Origin: an uncultured Prevotella sp.
Lineage (GTDB): Bacteria; Bacteroidota; Bacteroidia; Bacteroidales; Bacteroidaceae
Length of the DNA stretch: 64,000 bases
Reading direction: 5' to 3'
Assembly: GCA_946405145.1 (NCBI GenBank)
Contig: CAMJGE010000004.1
Location: forward strand, 116,642-180,641
The notes under the pieces were generated by a model. The model was not told the DNA's origin. It did no database searches and worked only from the letters and a program-made list of their open reading frames with translations. A program made the position numbers and the translations under genes. Below are positions 35,927 through 44,682 of this stretch, one piece after another; within the stretch, counting starts at the first letter, position 1; each line of letters begins with the position of its first letter.

Positions 35927-36041
35927 ACGTTCTCCCGCTCATTTTATTATATTTCTTGCATAAAACCTTGCATTCTGTCACAATTAGAAAGTTTTTATGC
36001 AATTTTCCAAGCAAATTGCTATTTGTTTCGGATAAAATGAG

Positions 36042-36049
36042 TACTTTTG
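36042..36049 (+). promoter_or_regulatory. -7 element TACTTTTG
   Basis: Upstream of ddh. Confidence 0.5.
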
Positions 36050-36089
36050 CCACCGAAAAGATTGAAATAACCAACAAACACATTAAAAT

Positions 36090-36989
36090 ATGAAGAAAAT
36101 CAGAGCAGCCGTCGTCGGTTACGGCAACATTGGTAAGTATGCACTTGAGGCCCTGGAAACAGCCCCAGATTTCGAAGTAGCAGGTATCGTACGTCGCAAT
36201 GGCGCAGAGAACAAGCCCGCAGAACTCGCACAGTATGATGTGGTAAAGGATATCCGCGAACTGAAGGATGTGGATGTAGCCATCCTCGCCACACCTACCC
36301 GCAGTTGTGAGGAGTATGCCAACCAGATTCTGCCCCTCGGCATCAACACAGTCGATTCATTCGATATCCACACACAGATCCGTGGCTACCGTGAGCGTCT
36401 GATGAAACTCAACAAGGAGACCAACACCGTGAGTGTGATTGCAGCAGGCTGGGATCCGGGCAGCGACTCTATCGTACGCACCCTGATGCAGAGCCTGGCT
36501 CCGAAGGGCCTCTCTTACACCAACTTCGGTCCTGGTATGTCGATGGGCCACAGCGTCTGCGTACGCTCAAAGGCTGGTGTGAAGAACGCTTTGAGTATGA
36601 CCATCCCCCTCGGTGAGGGCATCCATCGCCGTATGGTGTATGTAGAACTCGAGGACGGTGCCAAGCTCGACGAGGTGACTGCTGCCATCAAGGCTGATCC
36701 TTACTTCGCCAGCGACGAGACGCATGTGTTCCAGGTAGAGAGCGTCGACGACGTGCGTGATATGGGGCATGGTGTGAACCTTGTGCGCAAGGGTGTGAGT
36801 GGTAAGACTCAGAACCAGCGTCTGGAGTTCAATATGAGCATCAACAACCCCGCCCTCACAGGTCAGGTACTGGTCAACGTAGCCCGTGCTTCCATGCGTC
36901 TGCAGCCAGGCTGCTACACGATGGTCGAGATTCCTGTGATCGACATGCTCCCAGGCGACCGCGCAGATTTAATTGAACATTTAGTATAA
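36090..36989 (+). CDS. ddh: meso-diaminopimelate D-dehydrogenase
   Basis: IRAAVVGYGNIGKYALEAL; AAGWDPGSDSIVRTL; FGPGMSMGHSV. Confidence 0.92.
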   Translation: MKKIRAAVVGYGNIGKYALEALETAPDFEVAGIVRRNGAENKPAELAQYDVVKDIRELKDVDVAILATPTRSCEEYANQILPLGINTVDSFDIHTQIRGYRERLMKLNKETNTVSVIAAGWDPGSDSIVRTLMQSLAPKGLSYTNFGPGMSMGHSVCVRSKAGVKNALSMTIPLGEGIHRRMVYVELEDGAKLDEVTAAIKADPYFASDETHVFQVESVDDVRDMGHGVNLVRKGVSGKTQNQRLEFNMSINNPALTGQVLVNVARASMRLQPGCYTMVEIPVIDMLPGDRADLIEHLV

Positions 36990-37567
36990 TGAACATAGCA
37001 ATCTTTGCTTCGGGAAGCGGAACGAACTGTGAGAATCTGATCCATCACTTTGCCGACTCAGCGTTGGTGAAGGTGGCCTTGGTCGTCAGCAACAAGCCCG
37101 ACGCCTTTGTCCTCGAAAGGGCTGAGCGCCTCGGTGTACCTACGGCTGTCACCCCCAAGACCGATCTGCACAGCCCCGACATCATGTTGCCCCTGCTTCG
37201 CAAATACGACATCGGCTTCATCGTCCTGGCAGGTTGGCTACCCCTGATTCCCGATTTCCTGATCGACGCTTTCCCCCACAAGATCATCAATATCCACCCT
37301 GCCCTGCTGCCGAAATACGGTGGCAAGGGCATGTGGGGACACCACGTTCACGAGGCCGTGAAGGCTGCAGGCGAGACGGAGACAGGCATGACCGTCCATT
37401 GGGTCACCCCCGTCTGCGATGCAGGCGAGATCATCGCCCAGTTCCGGGTCGCCCTTTCCCCCGATGACACCGTAGAGATCATCGCCGAGAAAGAGCACAT
37501 GCTCGAAATGGAACATTTCCCCAAAGTGGTAGAAGACATCATCAAAAAAAGCGCTGCAGACAATTAA
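36989..37567 (+). CDS. purN: Phosphoribosylglycinamide formyltransferase
   Basis: IAIFASGSGTNCENLI; INIHPALLPKYGGKGMWGHHVHEAV. Confidence 0.94.
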   Translation: MNIAIFASGSGTNCENLIHHFADSALVKVALVVSNKPDAFVLERAERLGVPTAVTPKTDLHSPDIMLPLLRKYDIGFIVLAGWLPLIPDFLIDAFPHKIINIHPALLPKYGGKGMWGHHVHEAVKAAGETETGMTVHWVTPVCDAGEIIAQFRVALSPDDTVEIIAEKEHMLEMEHFPKVVEDIIKKSAADN

Positions 37568-37581
37568 TCTGCAGCGCTTTT
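37547..37581 (+). terminator. Intrinsic terminator with the purN stop codon in its loop
   Basis: AAAAGCGCTGCAGA-CAATTAA-TCTGCAGCGCTTTT. Confidence 0.85.
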
Positions 37582-37582
37582 A

Positions 37583-37631
37583 GTTCGACAAGCTCACCAA
37601 CCCTATACGGTCCCTGAGCCTGTCGAGGGGT
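37583..37631. repeat. Inverted pair of the GTTCGACAGGCTCAGG-type repeat
   Basis: gttcgacaagctcacc...ggtccctgagcctgtcgagg. Confidence 0.7.
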
Positions 37632-39019
37632 CAATTTTTCATTTTCTCCTTCAGGTGTTCTTCGTATTCCGCCAACTCTCGCTCGCCGATATGCGCCAGT
37701 CCGTAGTGCTCGTCGTGCTGCGAGAAATCGAGACCCACCTTTTCACTAAAGGCAGACACACGCATGGGGATCAGACTGTCGATAAGCGTGTAACCCAACC
37801 AACTCATGGCGAAGGTATAGACGAACACGATGACGATGGCGAGCAGGTGGTAGAGGAAGATCACAAAACCTTCCCATGTGCCTGCAATGAGACCCTCCTG
37901 AATGAAGATACCAGTCAGCACCGTACCGAAGATACCACCCGTGCCGTGCGTGGGGAACACGTCGAGGGCATCGTCGATGTTGGAGTGCGAACGCCAATAG
38001 ACAGCGATGTTACAGATCAGCGTGATGACAAAGGCGATGAAGATGCTTTGTCCCACGGTGACGTAGCCTGCCGATGGCGTGATGGCCACCAGACCGACAA
38101 CACAACCCACGGCAGCACCCATGGCCGACGGTTTACGACCACGCAGACAGTCGAAGAAAATCCACGTCATCATGGCCGTAGCCGAGGCGGTATTCGTATT
38201 CAGGAACGCCTTGATGGCCTGTCCGTCGGCATGCAGCGAAGAACCCGCATTGAAGCCAAACCAACCCAGCCACAACATGGCAGCACCCAGAAGTACAAAG
38301 GGGATGTTGGCTGGTTCGCTCTTACGGGTCTCCGCCTTGCGCCGTCCTAAATAGATCGCTCCTGCGAGGGCAGCCACACCACTGGAGGCGTGTACCACGA
38401 TACCACCCGCAAAGTCAACGACACCCCACTTCATAAACAAACCCTCGGGATGCCACGTCATGTGAGCCAACGGACAATAGATGATGAAAAAGAAAAACAT
38501 CATGAAGAACATATAGGCCGAAAACCTCACACGCTCTGCAAACGAACCCGTAATCAACGACGGGGTGATGATGGCAAACTTCATCTGGAACAGGGCAAAC
38601 AGCGCCAACGGAATCGTGGCACCGCCCAACACGTTGCCTGCAGGAGTGGTATAGACGGCTCCGCCTACGTTATGAAACATGGGAAATGTGAAAGGATTGC
38701 CGATCACGCCGCCGATGTCGTCGCCAAAGCACAGCGAGAAGCCGATCACCACCCACAGCACCGAAATCAGTCCCATGGCGATAAACGACTGCAACATCGT
38801 CGAGATGACGTTCTTCGCACCCACCATGCCGCCATAGAAGAACGACAGTCCAGGTGTCATCATCAGCACAAAAATAGTGGCGGTAATCAACCACGCCACA
38901 TCAGCCGCGGAGATGACCGACCAGTCACATTCAAACGTAGGCTCCCCTACGAATAGTCCTGCAACGGCAATCAACGTCATCGCCGTCATCAGGATGATCC
39001 AACGCTTTTTAATTTTCAT
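37631..39019 (-). CDS. amtB: Ammonium transporter
   Basis: Amt family motifs FFYGGMVGAKNVISTMLQS, FAGGIVVHASSGVAALAGA, DALDVFPTHGTGGIFG. Confidence 0.95.
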   Translation of the reverse strand: MKIKKRWIILMTAMTLIAVAGLFVGEPTFECDWSVISAADVAWLITATIFVLMMTPGLSFFYGGMVGAKNVISTMLQSFIAMGLISVLWVVIGFSLCFGDDIGGVIGNPFTFPMFHNVGGAVYTTPAGNVLGGATIPLALFALFQMKFAIITPSLITGSFAERVRFSAYMFFMMFFFFIIYCPLAHMTWHPEGLFMKWGVVDFAGGIVVHASSGVAALAGAIYLGRRKAETRKSEPANIPFVLLGAAMLWLGWFGFNAGSSLHADGQAIKAFLNTNTASATAMMTWIFFDCLRGRKPSAMGAAVGCVVGLVAITPSAGYVTVGQSIFIAFVITLICNIAVYWRSHSNIDDALDVFPTHGTGGIFGTVLTGIFIQEGLIAGTWEGFVIFLYHLLAIVIVFVYTFAMSWLGYTLIDSLIPMRVSAFSEKVGLDFSQHDEHYGLAHIGERELAEYEEHLKEKMKN

Positions 39020-39243
39020 ATCTCTTTACCTTAGTTAATAATATGCACTGTTTGTAAGTTTGCGGGTGCAAAATTACTGCTTTATGTCGTGAAAACGCGC
39101 AAAACACTTTCCTTTTGTTTGTTAAAAACTAAACACGCTAACACTTTGTAAAGAATAAATTCACTTTTGCTTTCCATTTGCTATCACTTTGCACCCAAAA
39201 CCTGTCATTTCGTTACAAAGTGAAAGATCTAGCAAACATGAAA

Positions 39244-39432
39244 ATCTAACAATCTAACATCTAACATTTATTTTTTCAGAAGTGGTATTTCTGAGAGGAT
39301 ATAGGAGGGAATGGGATAATTATTACTATAATTATTAATTATATTATATATATTATAAATAATATATATAATATAAAAGTTCTGTTAGACAAAAACTACA
39401 AAACTTTAATGTTAGATGTTAGATTGTTAGAT
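39244..39432. repeat. Perfect 25-bp inverted repeat enclosing a perfect 18-bp A/T-only hairpin
   Basis: ATCTAACAATCTAACATCTAACATT (39244-39268) vs complement at 39408-39432; inner arms 39339-39356 / 39359-39376. Confidence 0.9.
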
Positions 39433-39535
39433 GTCAGACTTTGTGTCAAATGTTTTCACGTTCTGTTTGTTTTCAAGGGTAATAGGGCTCTCGGAGTCCG
39501 CCCAAGGCGGACGGGAAGAAAGGCTTGGGCAGACT

Positions 39536-39567
39536 ATCAAAAACCCTCAGGCGGACGGCCTGAGGGT
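39536..39567 (-). terminator. Intrinsic terminator of the 39607 gene
   Basis: Minus strand ACCCTCAGGC-CGTCC-GCCTGAGGGT then TTTTT. Confidence 0.75.
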
Positions 39568-39606
39568 CTATAGATACTAATTTTAGTGTAAAGTATTATT
39601 CTTTAT

Positions 39607-40455
39607 TTATAATCGCTCCTCGGTCAGTTTCGAGGTGATGTCGGTGCCATTCACGCTGATGGTATGCGATTTGTAAACGTCATGTTTGATCGTCCAGAAC
39701 TTAAAGGTGTTCTTCGCGTAGTTGAATTTGATTTCGAGATCAAATTCAGGGGAAAGCCAGGATGTGTCTTTTGCAGAGAAAAAGAGTTCGTTGCCATCAA
39801 TCTTCAGGCTACCTGAGATCTCCTTAGTAGTGGGACCGGAGAGGACGCAGGAGAACTTTCCACCTTCGTTGGTGAAAGTGAAGATCGTTGAGGTATCTTC
39901 CCACTTGTATACAATCTCCACCTTTGCTCCTTTCACGAGTGCGTCGGTCAGGGTAACACCTTCGCCTTTCTCCTTCAGCAGATTGGTAATCTCGACGTTG
40001 GAGACCTTCATCTTTACACCAGTTATCTTGTACTTCGGATCGCCTGGTATCACCTCCATGGTACTCGTATTGATGTCGATGACAGCGGTCAGCACGAGAC
40101 CTGAAGTCGTTTTCTCCTTAACTGTGAAATTGATCACGTTGTTAGCCTTGTCGTGTACCATCGTAAAGTCACATTCCTTCTCAGTGATGGTTGGTTCTTC
40201 ACCACGTGTCAGCGCCTTGTCAAAGTCGAGCAACTCATAGGTATCACCCACCCTCACGAAAGCGACGTAGAAGTCCTCACCGTTCAGGTTGAAAGCCATG
40301 GCTACGATCGTTCCATCCTTCAGGGCATCCTCGAGGGTGACCTCCGGCTGAACAGGATTGTCGGATTCGGAACTGCACGAGGTCAGGCCACTGCCTCCCA
40401 TCACGATAGCGATCAGAAGGATCGCACAGGTTAGATATTTTTTCATTGTCTTCAT
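39607..40455 (-). CDS. Putative lipoprotein, function unknown
   Basis: Lipobox GLTSCSSESD; two related segments beginning TLEDAL / TLTDAL. Confidence 0.65.
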   Translation of the reverse strand: MKTMKKYLTCAILLIAIVMGGSGLTSCSSESDNPVQPEVTLEDALKDGTIVAMAFNLNGEDFYVAFVRVGDTYELLDFDKALTRGEEPTITEKECDFTMVHDKANNVINFTVKEKTTSGLVLTAVIDINTSTMEVIPGDPKYKITGVKMKVSNVEITNLLKEKGEGVTLTDALVKGAKVEIVYKWEDTSTIFTFTNEGGKFSCVLSGPTTKEISGSLKIDGNELFFSAKDTSWLSPEFDLEIKFNYAKNTFKFWTIKHDVYKSHTISVNGTDITSKLTEERL

Positions 40456-40489
40456 TTTGTGTATAAATTAGTAGTGAATCATTTTAGGA

Positions 40490-41755
40490 TCAAGCCTCTG
40501 CGGCGGATTTGAGGATCTCCGAGAGGGTCGGATGGATGTGCACCATGTCGGCGAGTTCGCTGAGCGTGGTATGTTTACACATCAGGACAGAGACCTCCTG
40601 AACGATGTCGGCTGCGTGGGCGCCATAGGCGTGACAACCTAATATCACGCCGTCAGCATCGCAGAAGAGCTTCAGCATTCCCTCCGTGGCGTTCATCGCG
40701 AGGGCCTTGCCGTTGGCGCGCCAGAAGGACTTCTTGCAGGTGTAGGCGGTGCCGGAGGCCTTGAGTTGGTCTTCGGTAGGTCCGACACAGGCGGCTTCGG
40801 GTTCGGTGAAGATGGCAGCGGGCATGATGTCGAAGCGGATGTTGTCCTGCTTGCCGAGGATATGGTTCACGGCTCGGATGGCCTGCATCTCAGCGGCATG
40901 GGCGAGCATCTGACGGCCGTTGACGTCGCCGATGGCGTATAGTCCTTCGACAGGCTCAGGAACCGTCCGTTCGGCAGGCTCAGGAACCGTCCGTTCGACA
41001 GGCTCAGCCCCTTCGGCAGGCTCAGGGACCGTGAGAACCTGGAAGTTCTCATCGACATTTGTATAGCCCTCGGTGCGGGGCTTGCGGCCTGTGGCCATCA
41101 GGATCACGTCGGCATCGATGTCGGCGATGTTTTCTACGGCGGTCTTCATCTTGAAGGTGATGCCTTGTTTCTCCAGATACTTACGCAAGCGTTTGGCGAT
41201 GTCACTGTCAAGGGCTGGCAGGCACTCCTTCAGATACTCGATCACCGTTACCTCAGAACCGAAACGATGGAAGACGCTGGCGAACTCCATGCCGATGACG
41301 CCTGCACCGATGATGGCGAGGCGCTTGGGGAGGGTGTCGAGCTGCAGCAGTCCTGTGGAATCTACGACACGAGGATCCGTCTGAGCACCTTCGATGGGGA
41401 GCCATTTCGTTTCGGAGCCTGTGGCGATGATGACATGAGGGGCTGTATAGTCGCCAACTGTATGAGCATCCACAAACACACCTTTTTCACGAACCAGCGT
41501 GATGTTGGGATGCGAGAGGATGGTCTCGACACCAGCACGGAGCTGGGGCACCACCTCGCCCATACGCTGACGAGCCTCGTCGAAGGTGGCACTATGCACA
41601 TAGGTCTTGGTGGGGATGCAGCCTACATTCAGACAGGTGCCTCCCACCTCAGAGCCTTCGAAGATCACGACCTTCAGACCTTGTTGGGCGGCATATTCAG
41701 CGGCGCGGTAACCACCAGGTCCTGCGCCGATAATAATCAAATCAGTCTTAGACAT
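40490..41755 (-). CDS. lpdA: Dihydrolipoyl dehydrogenase with in-frame repeat insertion
   Basis: IIIGAGPGGYRAAEYAAQ; GGTCLNVGCIPTK; LYAIGDVNG; HIHPTLSEIL. Confidence 0.93.
   Translation of the reverse strand: MSKTDLIIIGAGPGGYRAAEYAAQQGLKVVIFEGSEVGGTCLNVGCIPTKTYVHSATFDEARQRMGEVVPQLRAGVETILSHPNITLVREKGVFVDAHTVGDYTAPHVIIATGSETKWLPIEGAQTDPRVVDSTGLLQLDTLPKRLAIIGAGVIGMEFASVFHRFGSEVTVIEYLKECLPALDSDIAKRLRKYLEKQGITFKMKTAVENIADIDADVILMATGRKPRTEGYTNVDENFQVLTVPEPAEGAEPVERTVPEPAERTVPEPVEGLYAIGDVNGRQMLAHAAEMQAIRAVNHILGKQDNIRFDIMPAAIFTEPEAACVGPTEDQLKASGTAYTCKKSFWRANGKALAMNATEGMLKLFCDADGVILGCHAYGAHAADIVQEVSVLMCKHTTLSELADMVHIHPTLSEILKSAAEA
40945..41033 (-). repeat. Four-copy GTTCGACAGGCTCAGGAACC-type repeat inside lpdA
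   Basis: Four CCKTTCGRCAGGCTCAG units in 89 bp; encodes TVPEPAEGAEPVERTVPEPAERTVPEPVEG. Confidence 0.88.
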
Positions 41756-41776
41756 ATAAACTTTATTTTAGATAAA

Positions 41777-41830
41777 AAGAACATAAGAACATAAATATTA
41801 CTGCCTAAAACTTATGTTTCTTATGTTCTT
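41777..41830 (-). terminator. Terminator-like inverted repeat between gcvPB and lpdA
   Basis: AAGAACATAAGAACATAA / TTATGTTTCTTATGTTCTT; minus-strand exit followed by T tract. Confidence 0.65.
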
Positions 41831-41843
41831 CTGTCTGAAAAAA

Positions 41844-43247
41844 TTATTCTTTAATCATCTGACGATAGGTGGTGACGGGATGCTTGGCGGCGAGGACATC
41901 ATCCACACGGCCGATGGGTGTGGTGTGTGGTGCCGACTTCACCAGATCCGGATCGGTCTTGGCCTCCTCGGCAATCTGTCGCATCACGGCGATGAAACCA
42001 TCGAGTGTCTCCTTCGATTCGTTCTCCGTGGGCTCGATCATCAGCGACTCGTGGAAGAGTAGCGGGAAGTAGATCGTAGGTGCATGATAGCCATAGTCGA
42101 GCAGGCGCTTGGCGACATCCATCGTGGTGACGCCTGTGGCTTTATCCTTCAAACCGTCGAACACGAACTCATGACAGCAGAGGCCAGATATGGGCAGTTC
42201 ATAGACATCCTTCAGCGACTCCTTGATGTAGTTGGCATTGAGGGTGGCCAAAGGACCGACCATCTTTACGTTTTCACGTCCCAAGGAGAGGATATAGGCA
42301 TAGGCGCGCATCATGACGGCATAGTTGCCCTGATAGGGCGACACGCAGGGGAAGAACGCCTGCAGGCCTTCACGCACACCAACGGGACCTGAACCTGGTC
42401 CGCCTCCGCCATGAGGGGTGGAGAACGTCTTATGCAGGTTGATGTGCATCACATCGAAGCCCATGTCGCCTGGGCGACAGGCTCCCAACATCGGGTTGAG
42501 GTTGGCACCGTCGTAGTACATCAGACCGCCACAGCCATGGATGAGCGTTGCGATCTCAGGGATACGTGTCTCGAAAAGGCCGAGGGTGTTGGGGTTGGTC
42601 ATCATCATGGCTGCGATCTCTGAGCCCTGCTCTGCGACGATGCGCTGCAGATCCGAGAAATCCACCTGACCATTCGCCAATGATTTCACCTCGACGATCT
42701 CCAGTCCGCAGACGGCTGCAGAGGCGGGATTCGTGCCATGGGCAGAATCGGGTACGATGACCTTCTTACGCGCCTGATCGCCACGCGAACGATGATAGTT
42801 GTCGATAGTCATCAGACCCGTCAGTTCTCCGTGGGCGCCCGCATAGGGCTTGAAGGTGAAGTGAGCCAGTCCCGTGAGGGCACAGAGCGACTTTTCCAAG
42901 AGGGTCACCAGTGCCTGGGCTCCCGTGACCGTATGGGCGGGCTGCGAAGGATGGAGGTTCTGGAACTGCGGCAGGGCTGCCATCTCCTCGTTGATCTTCG
43001 GATTGTACTTCATCGTACAGGAGCCGAGGGGATAGAAGCCTGTATCGACACCGAAGTTATTATTAGAGAGGTTCGTGTAGTGGCGCACCACCGTGAGTTC
43101 ATCGCATTCTGGCAGCGCAGCATCTTCTGCACGACAGATCTCTTTCGGAATCTCATAGGAACCGAAGTTGTTTTTCGGAAGCGAGTAGCCTCTACGACCT
43201 GACTTCGAGAGTTCGAAGATCAGATTTCCATATAATTGATGATTCAT
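41844..43247 (-). CDS. gcvPB: Glycine dehydrogenase (decarboxylating) subunit 2
   Basis: PLGSCTMKYNPK; PDSAHGTNPASAA; NLHKTFSTPHGGGGPGSGP. Confidence 0.95.
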   Translation of the reverse strand: MNHQLYGNLIFELSKSGRRGYSLPKNNFGSYEIPKEICRAEDAALPECDELTVVRHYTNLSNNNFGVDTGFYPLGSCTMKYNPKINEEMAALPQFQNLHPSQPAHTVTGAQALVTLLEKSLCALTGLAHFTFKPYAGAHGELTGLMTIDNYHRSRGDQARKKVIVPDSAHGTNPASAAVCGLEIVEVKSLANGQVDFSDLQRIVAEQGSEIAAMMMTNPNTLGLFETRIPEIATLIHGCGGLMYYDGANLNPMLGACRPGDMGFDVMHINLHKTFSTPHGGGGPGSGPVGVREGLQAFFPCVSPYQGNYAVMMRAYAYILSLGRENVKMVGPLATLNANYIKESLKDVYELPISGLCCHEFVFDGLKDKATGVTTMDVAKRLLDYGYHAPTIYFPLLFHESLMIEPTENESKETLDGFIAVMRQIAEEAKTDPDLVKSAPHTTPIGRVDDVLAAKHPVTTYRQMIKE

Positions 43248-44560
43248 AGGGCAGCGATCTTTACAAGGTTATCGATTTCTTCTTTCGTACGCTTCTCGGT
43301 GACGGCAAAGAGGAATCCTTCCTCATAACGCACGCCGCCGAGGATTCCTGCCTCGATGAAACGCTGATAGAGCGTATCGGCATCGCCGTCGTACTTCACA
43401 TAGAACTCATTGAAGAAGGGCTGATCGTAAGCCAACGTGAAACGTCCCGTCTTCAACAGTTCGTCGCAGAGATAGTGTGCCCCCGCATAAGAGAGTTGGG
43501 CGGAGTCTTTCAGTCCCTGCTTGCCCATCAGCGACATATAGATCGTGACGAAGAGCGCCATCAGCGACTGGTTGGAACAGATGTTAGAGGTGGCCTTTTG
43601 GCGACGGATATGTTGCTCGCGTGCCTGCAAGGTGAGTACGAAGGCTCGCTGATCGCGGTTGTCCTTCGTCATACCAACGATACGACCTGGCATCTTGCGG
43701 ATGAGTTTCTCCGTGCAGCACATATAGCCGACGTAGGGACCACCAAACTGCATGGGGATACCCAGCGACTGTCCATCGCCCACTGCGATGTCGGCACCCC
43801 ACTCGCCCGGGGTCTTCAGTACGGCAAGGTCGGCTGCCACACTGTCGATCACGAAGAGGGCCTTCTGTTCATGACATGCCTCAGCAAAGCCAGTGAAGTC
43901 CTCTACGATGCCATAGACATTAGGCTGTTGGACGATGACACCAGCGACACCGTCGTTAGTTGACAATTGAGAGCGGAGAGCGGATAGTTTGGTGATTCCG
44001 TCTTCGAGGGGGATGGTCACCAGTTCGATGCCCTGATGCAGGGCATAGGTATCCAACACCTCACGCGTCTTGGGGTTGAGACCTGCAGACACCAACACCT
44101 TATTCTGTTTCTTACCTGCTGCCACTGTCATCATCATCGCCTCAGCACAGGCGGTAGTGCCATCGTACATCGAGGCATTGGAGATGGCCATCCCCGTGAG
44201 TTCTGCCATCATCGACTGATATTCGAAGATGTAATGCAGGGTGCCTTGGGAGATCTCTGCCTGGTAAGGGGTATAGGAGGTAAGGAACTCGGAGCGCTGT
44301 AACAGACTCGGTATGACGGAGGGCGTGTAGTGGTCGTAGACCCCATAGCCTGCAAAGCAGGTGAGTTGTTTGTTCTGCGAACCCAGTTTTTCAAAGAGTT
44401 CGCGCACCTCCATCTCACTCATCTCCGAGGGCAACTGGTAGTCGCCCTTGAAACGAATGGCATCGGGGATCTGGGCATAGAGGTCGTCGAGGGTCCGTAC
44501 CCCGACTTTCTCCATCATCGCCTGCAGATCGTCTTCCGTTTGAGGAAAGTATTTATACAT
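43244..44560 (-). CDS. gcvPA: Glycine dehydrogenase (decarboxylating) subunit 1
   Basis: FAGYGVYDHYTPSVIPSLLQRSEFLTSYTPYQAEISQGTL. Confidence 0.95.
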   Translation of the reverse strand: MYKYFPQTEDDLQAMMEKVGVRTLDDLYAQIPDAIRFKGDYQLPSEMSEMEVRELFEKLGSQNKQLTCFAGYGVYDHYTPSVIPSLLQRSEFLTSYTPYQAEISQGTLHYIFEYQSMMAELTGMAISNASMYDGTTACAEAMMMTVAAGKKQNKVLVSAGLNPKTREVLDTYALHQGIELVTIPLEDGITKLSALRSQLSTNDGVAGVIVQQPNVYGIVEDFTGFAEACHEQKALFVIDSVAADLAVLKTPGEWGADIAVGDGQSLGIPMQFGGPYVGYMCCTEKLIRKMPGRIVGMTKDNRDQRAFVLTLQAREQHIRRQKATSNICSNQSLMALFVTIYMSLMGKQGLKDSAQLSYAGAHYLCDELLKTGRFTLAYDQPFFNEFYVKYDGDADTLYQRFIEAGILGGVRYEEGFLFAVTEKRTKEEIDNLVKIAAL

Positions 44561-44569
44561 CTTTACGTG

Positions 44570-44681
44570 CCCCCTAAGTTAGGGGGTTGGGGGTCTGAAC
44601 AAGCGTAAATCAGACCTTTCTAATTGTTATTAATTGGAGTCTGCGCTTGTTCAGACCCCTATAATCCCCTAACTTAGGGGA
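44570..44681. repeat. About 110-bp inverted repeat between gcvH and gcvPA
   Basis: CCCCTAAGTTAGGGGGTTGGGGGTCTGAACAAGCG vs CGCTTGTTCAGACCCCTATAATCCCCTAACTTAGGGG. Confidence 0.88.
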
Positions 44682-44682
44682 C

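Noticed and set aside
40867-41058. 63-aa minus ORF rich in SLSLPKG repeats
   Set aside because: Alternative frame of the repeat array inside lpdA.
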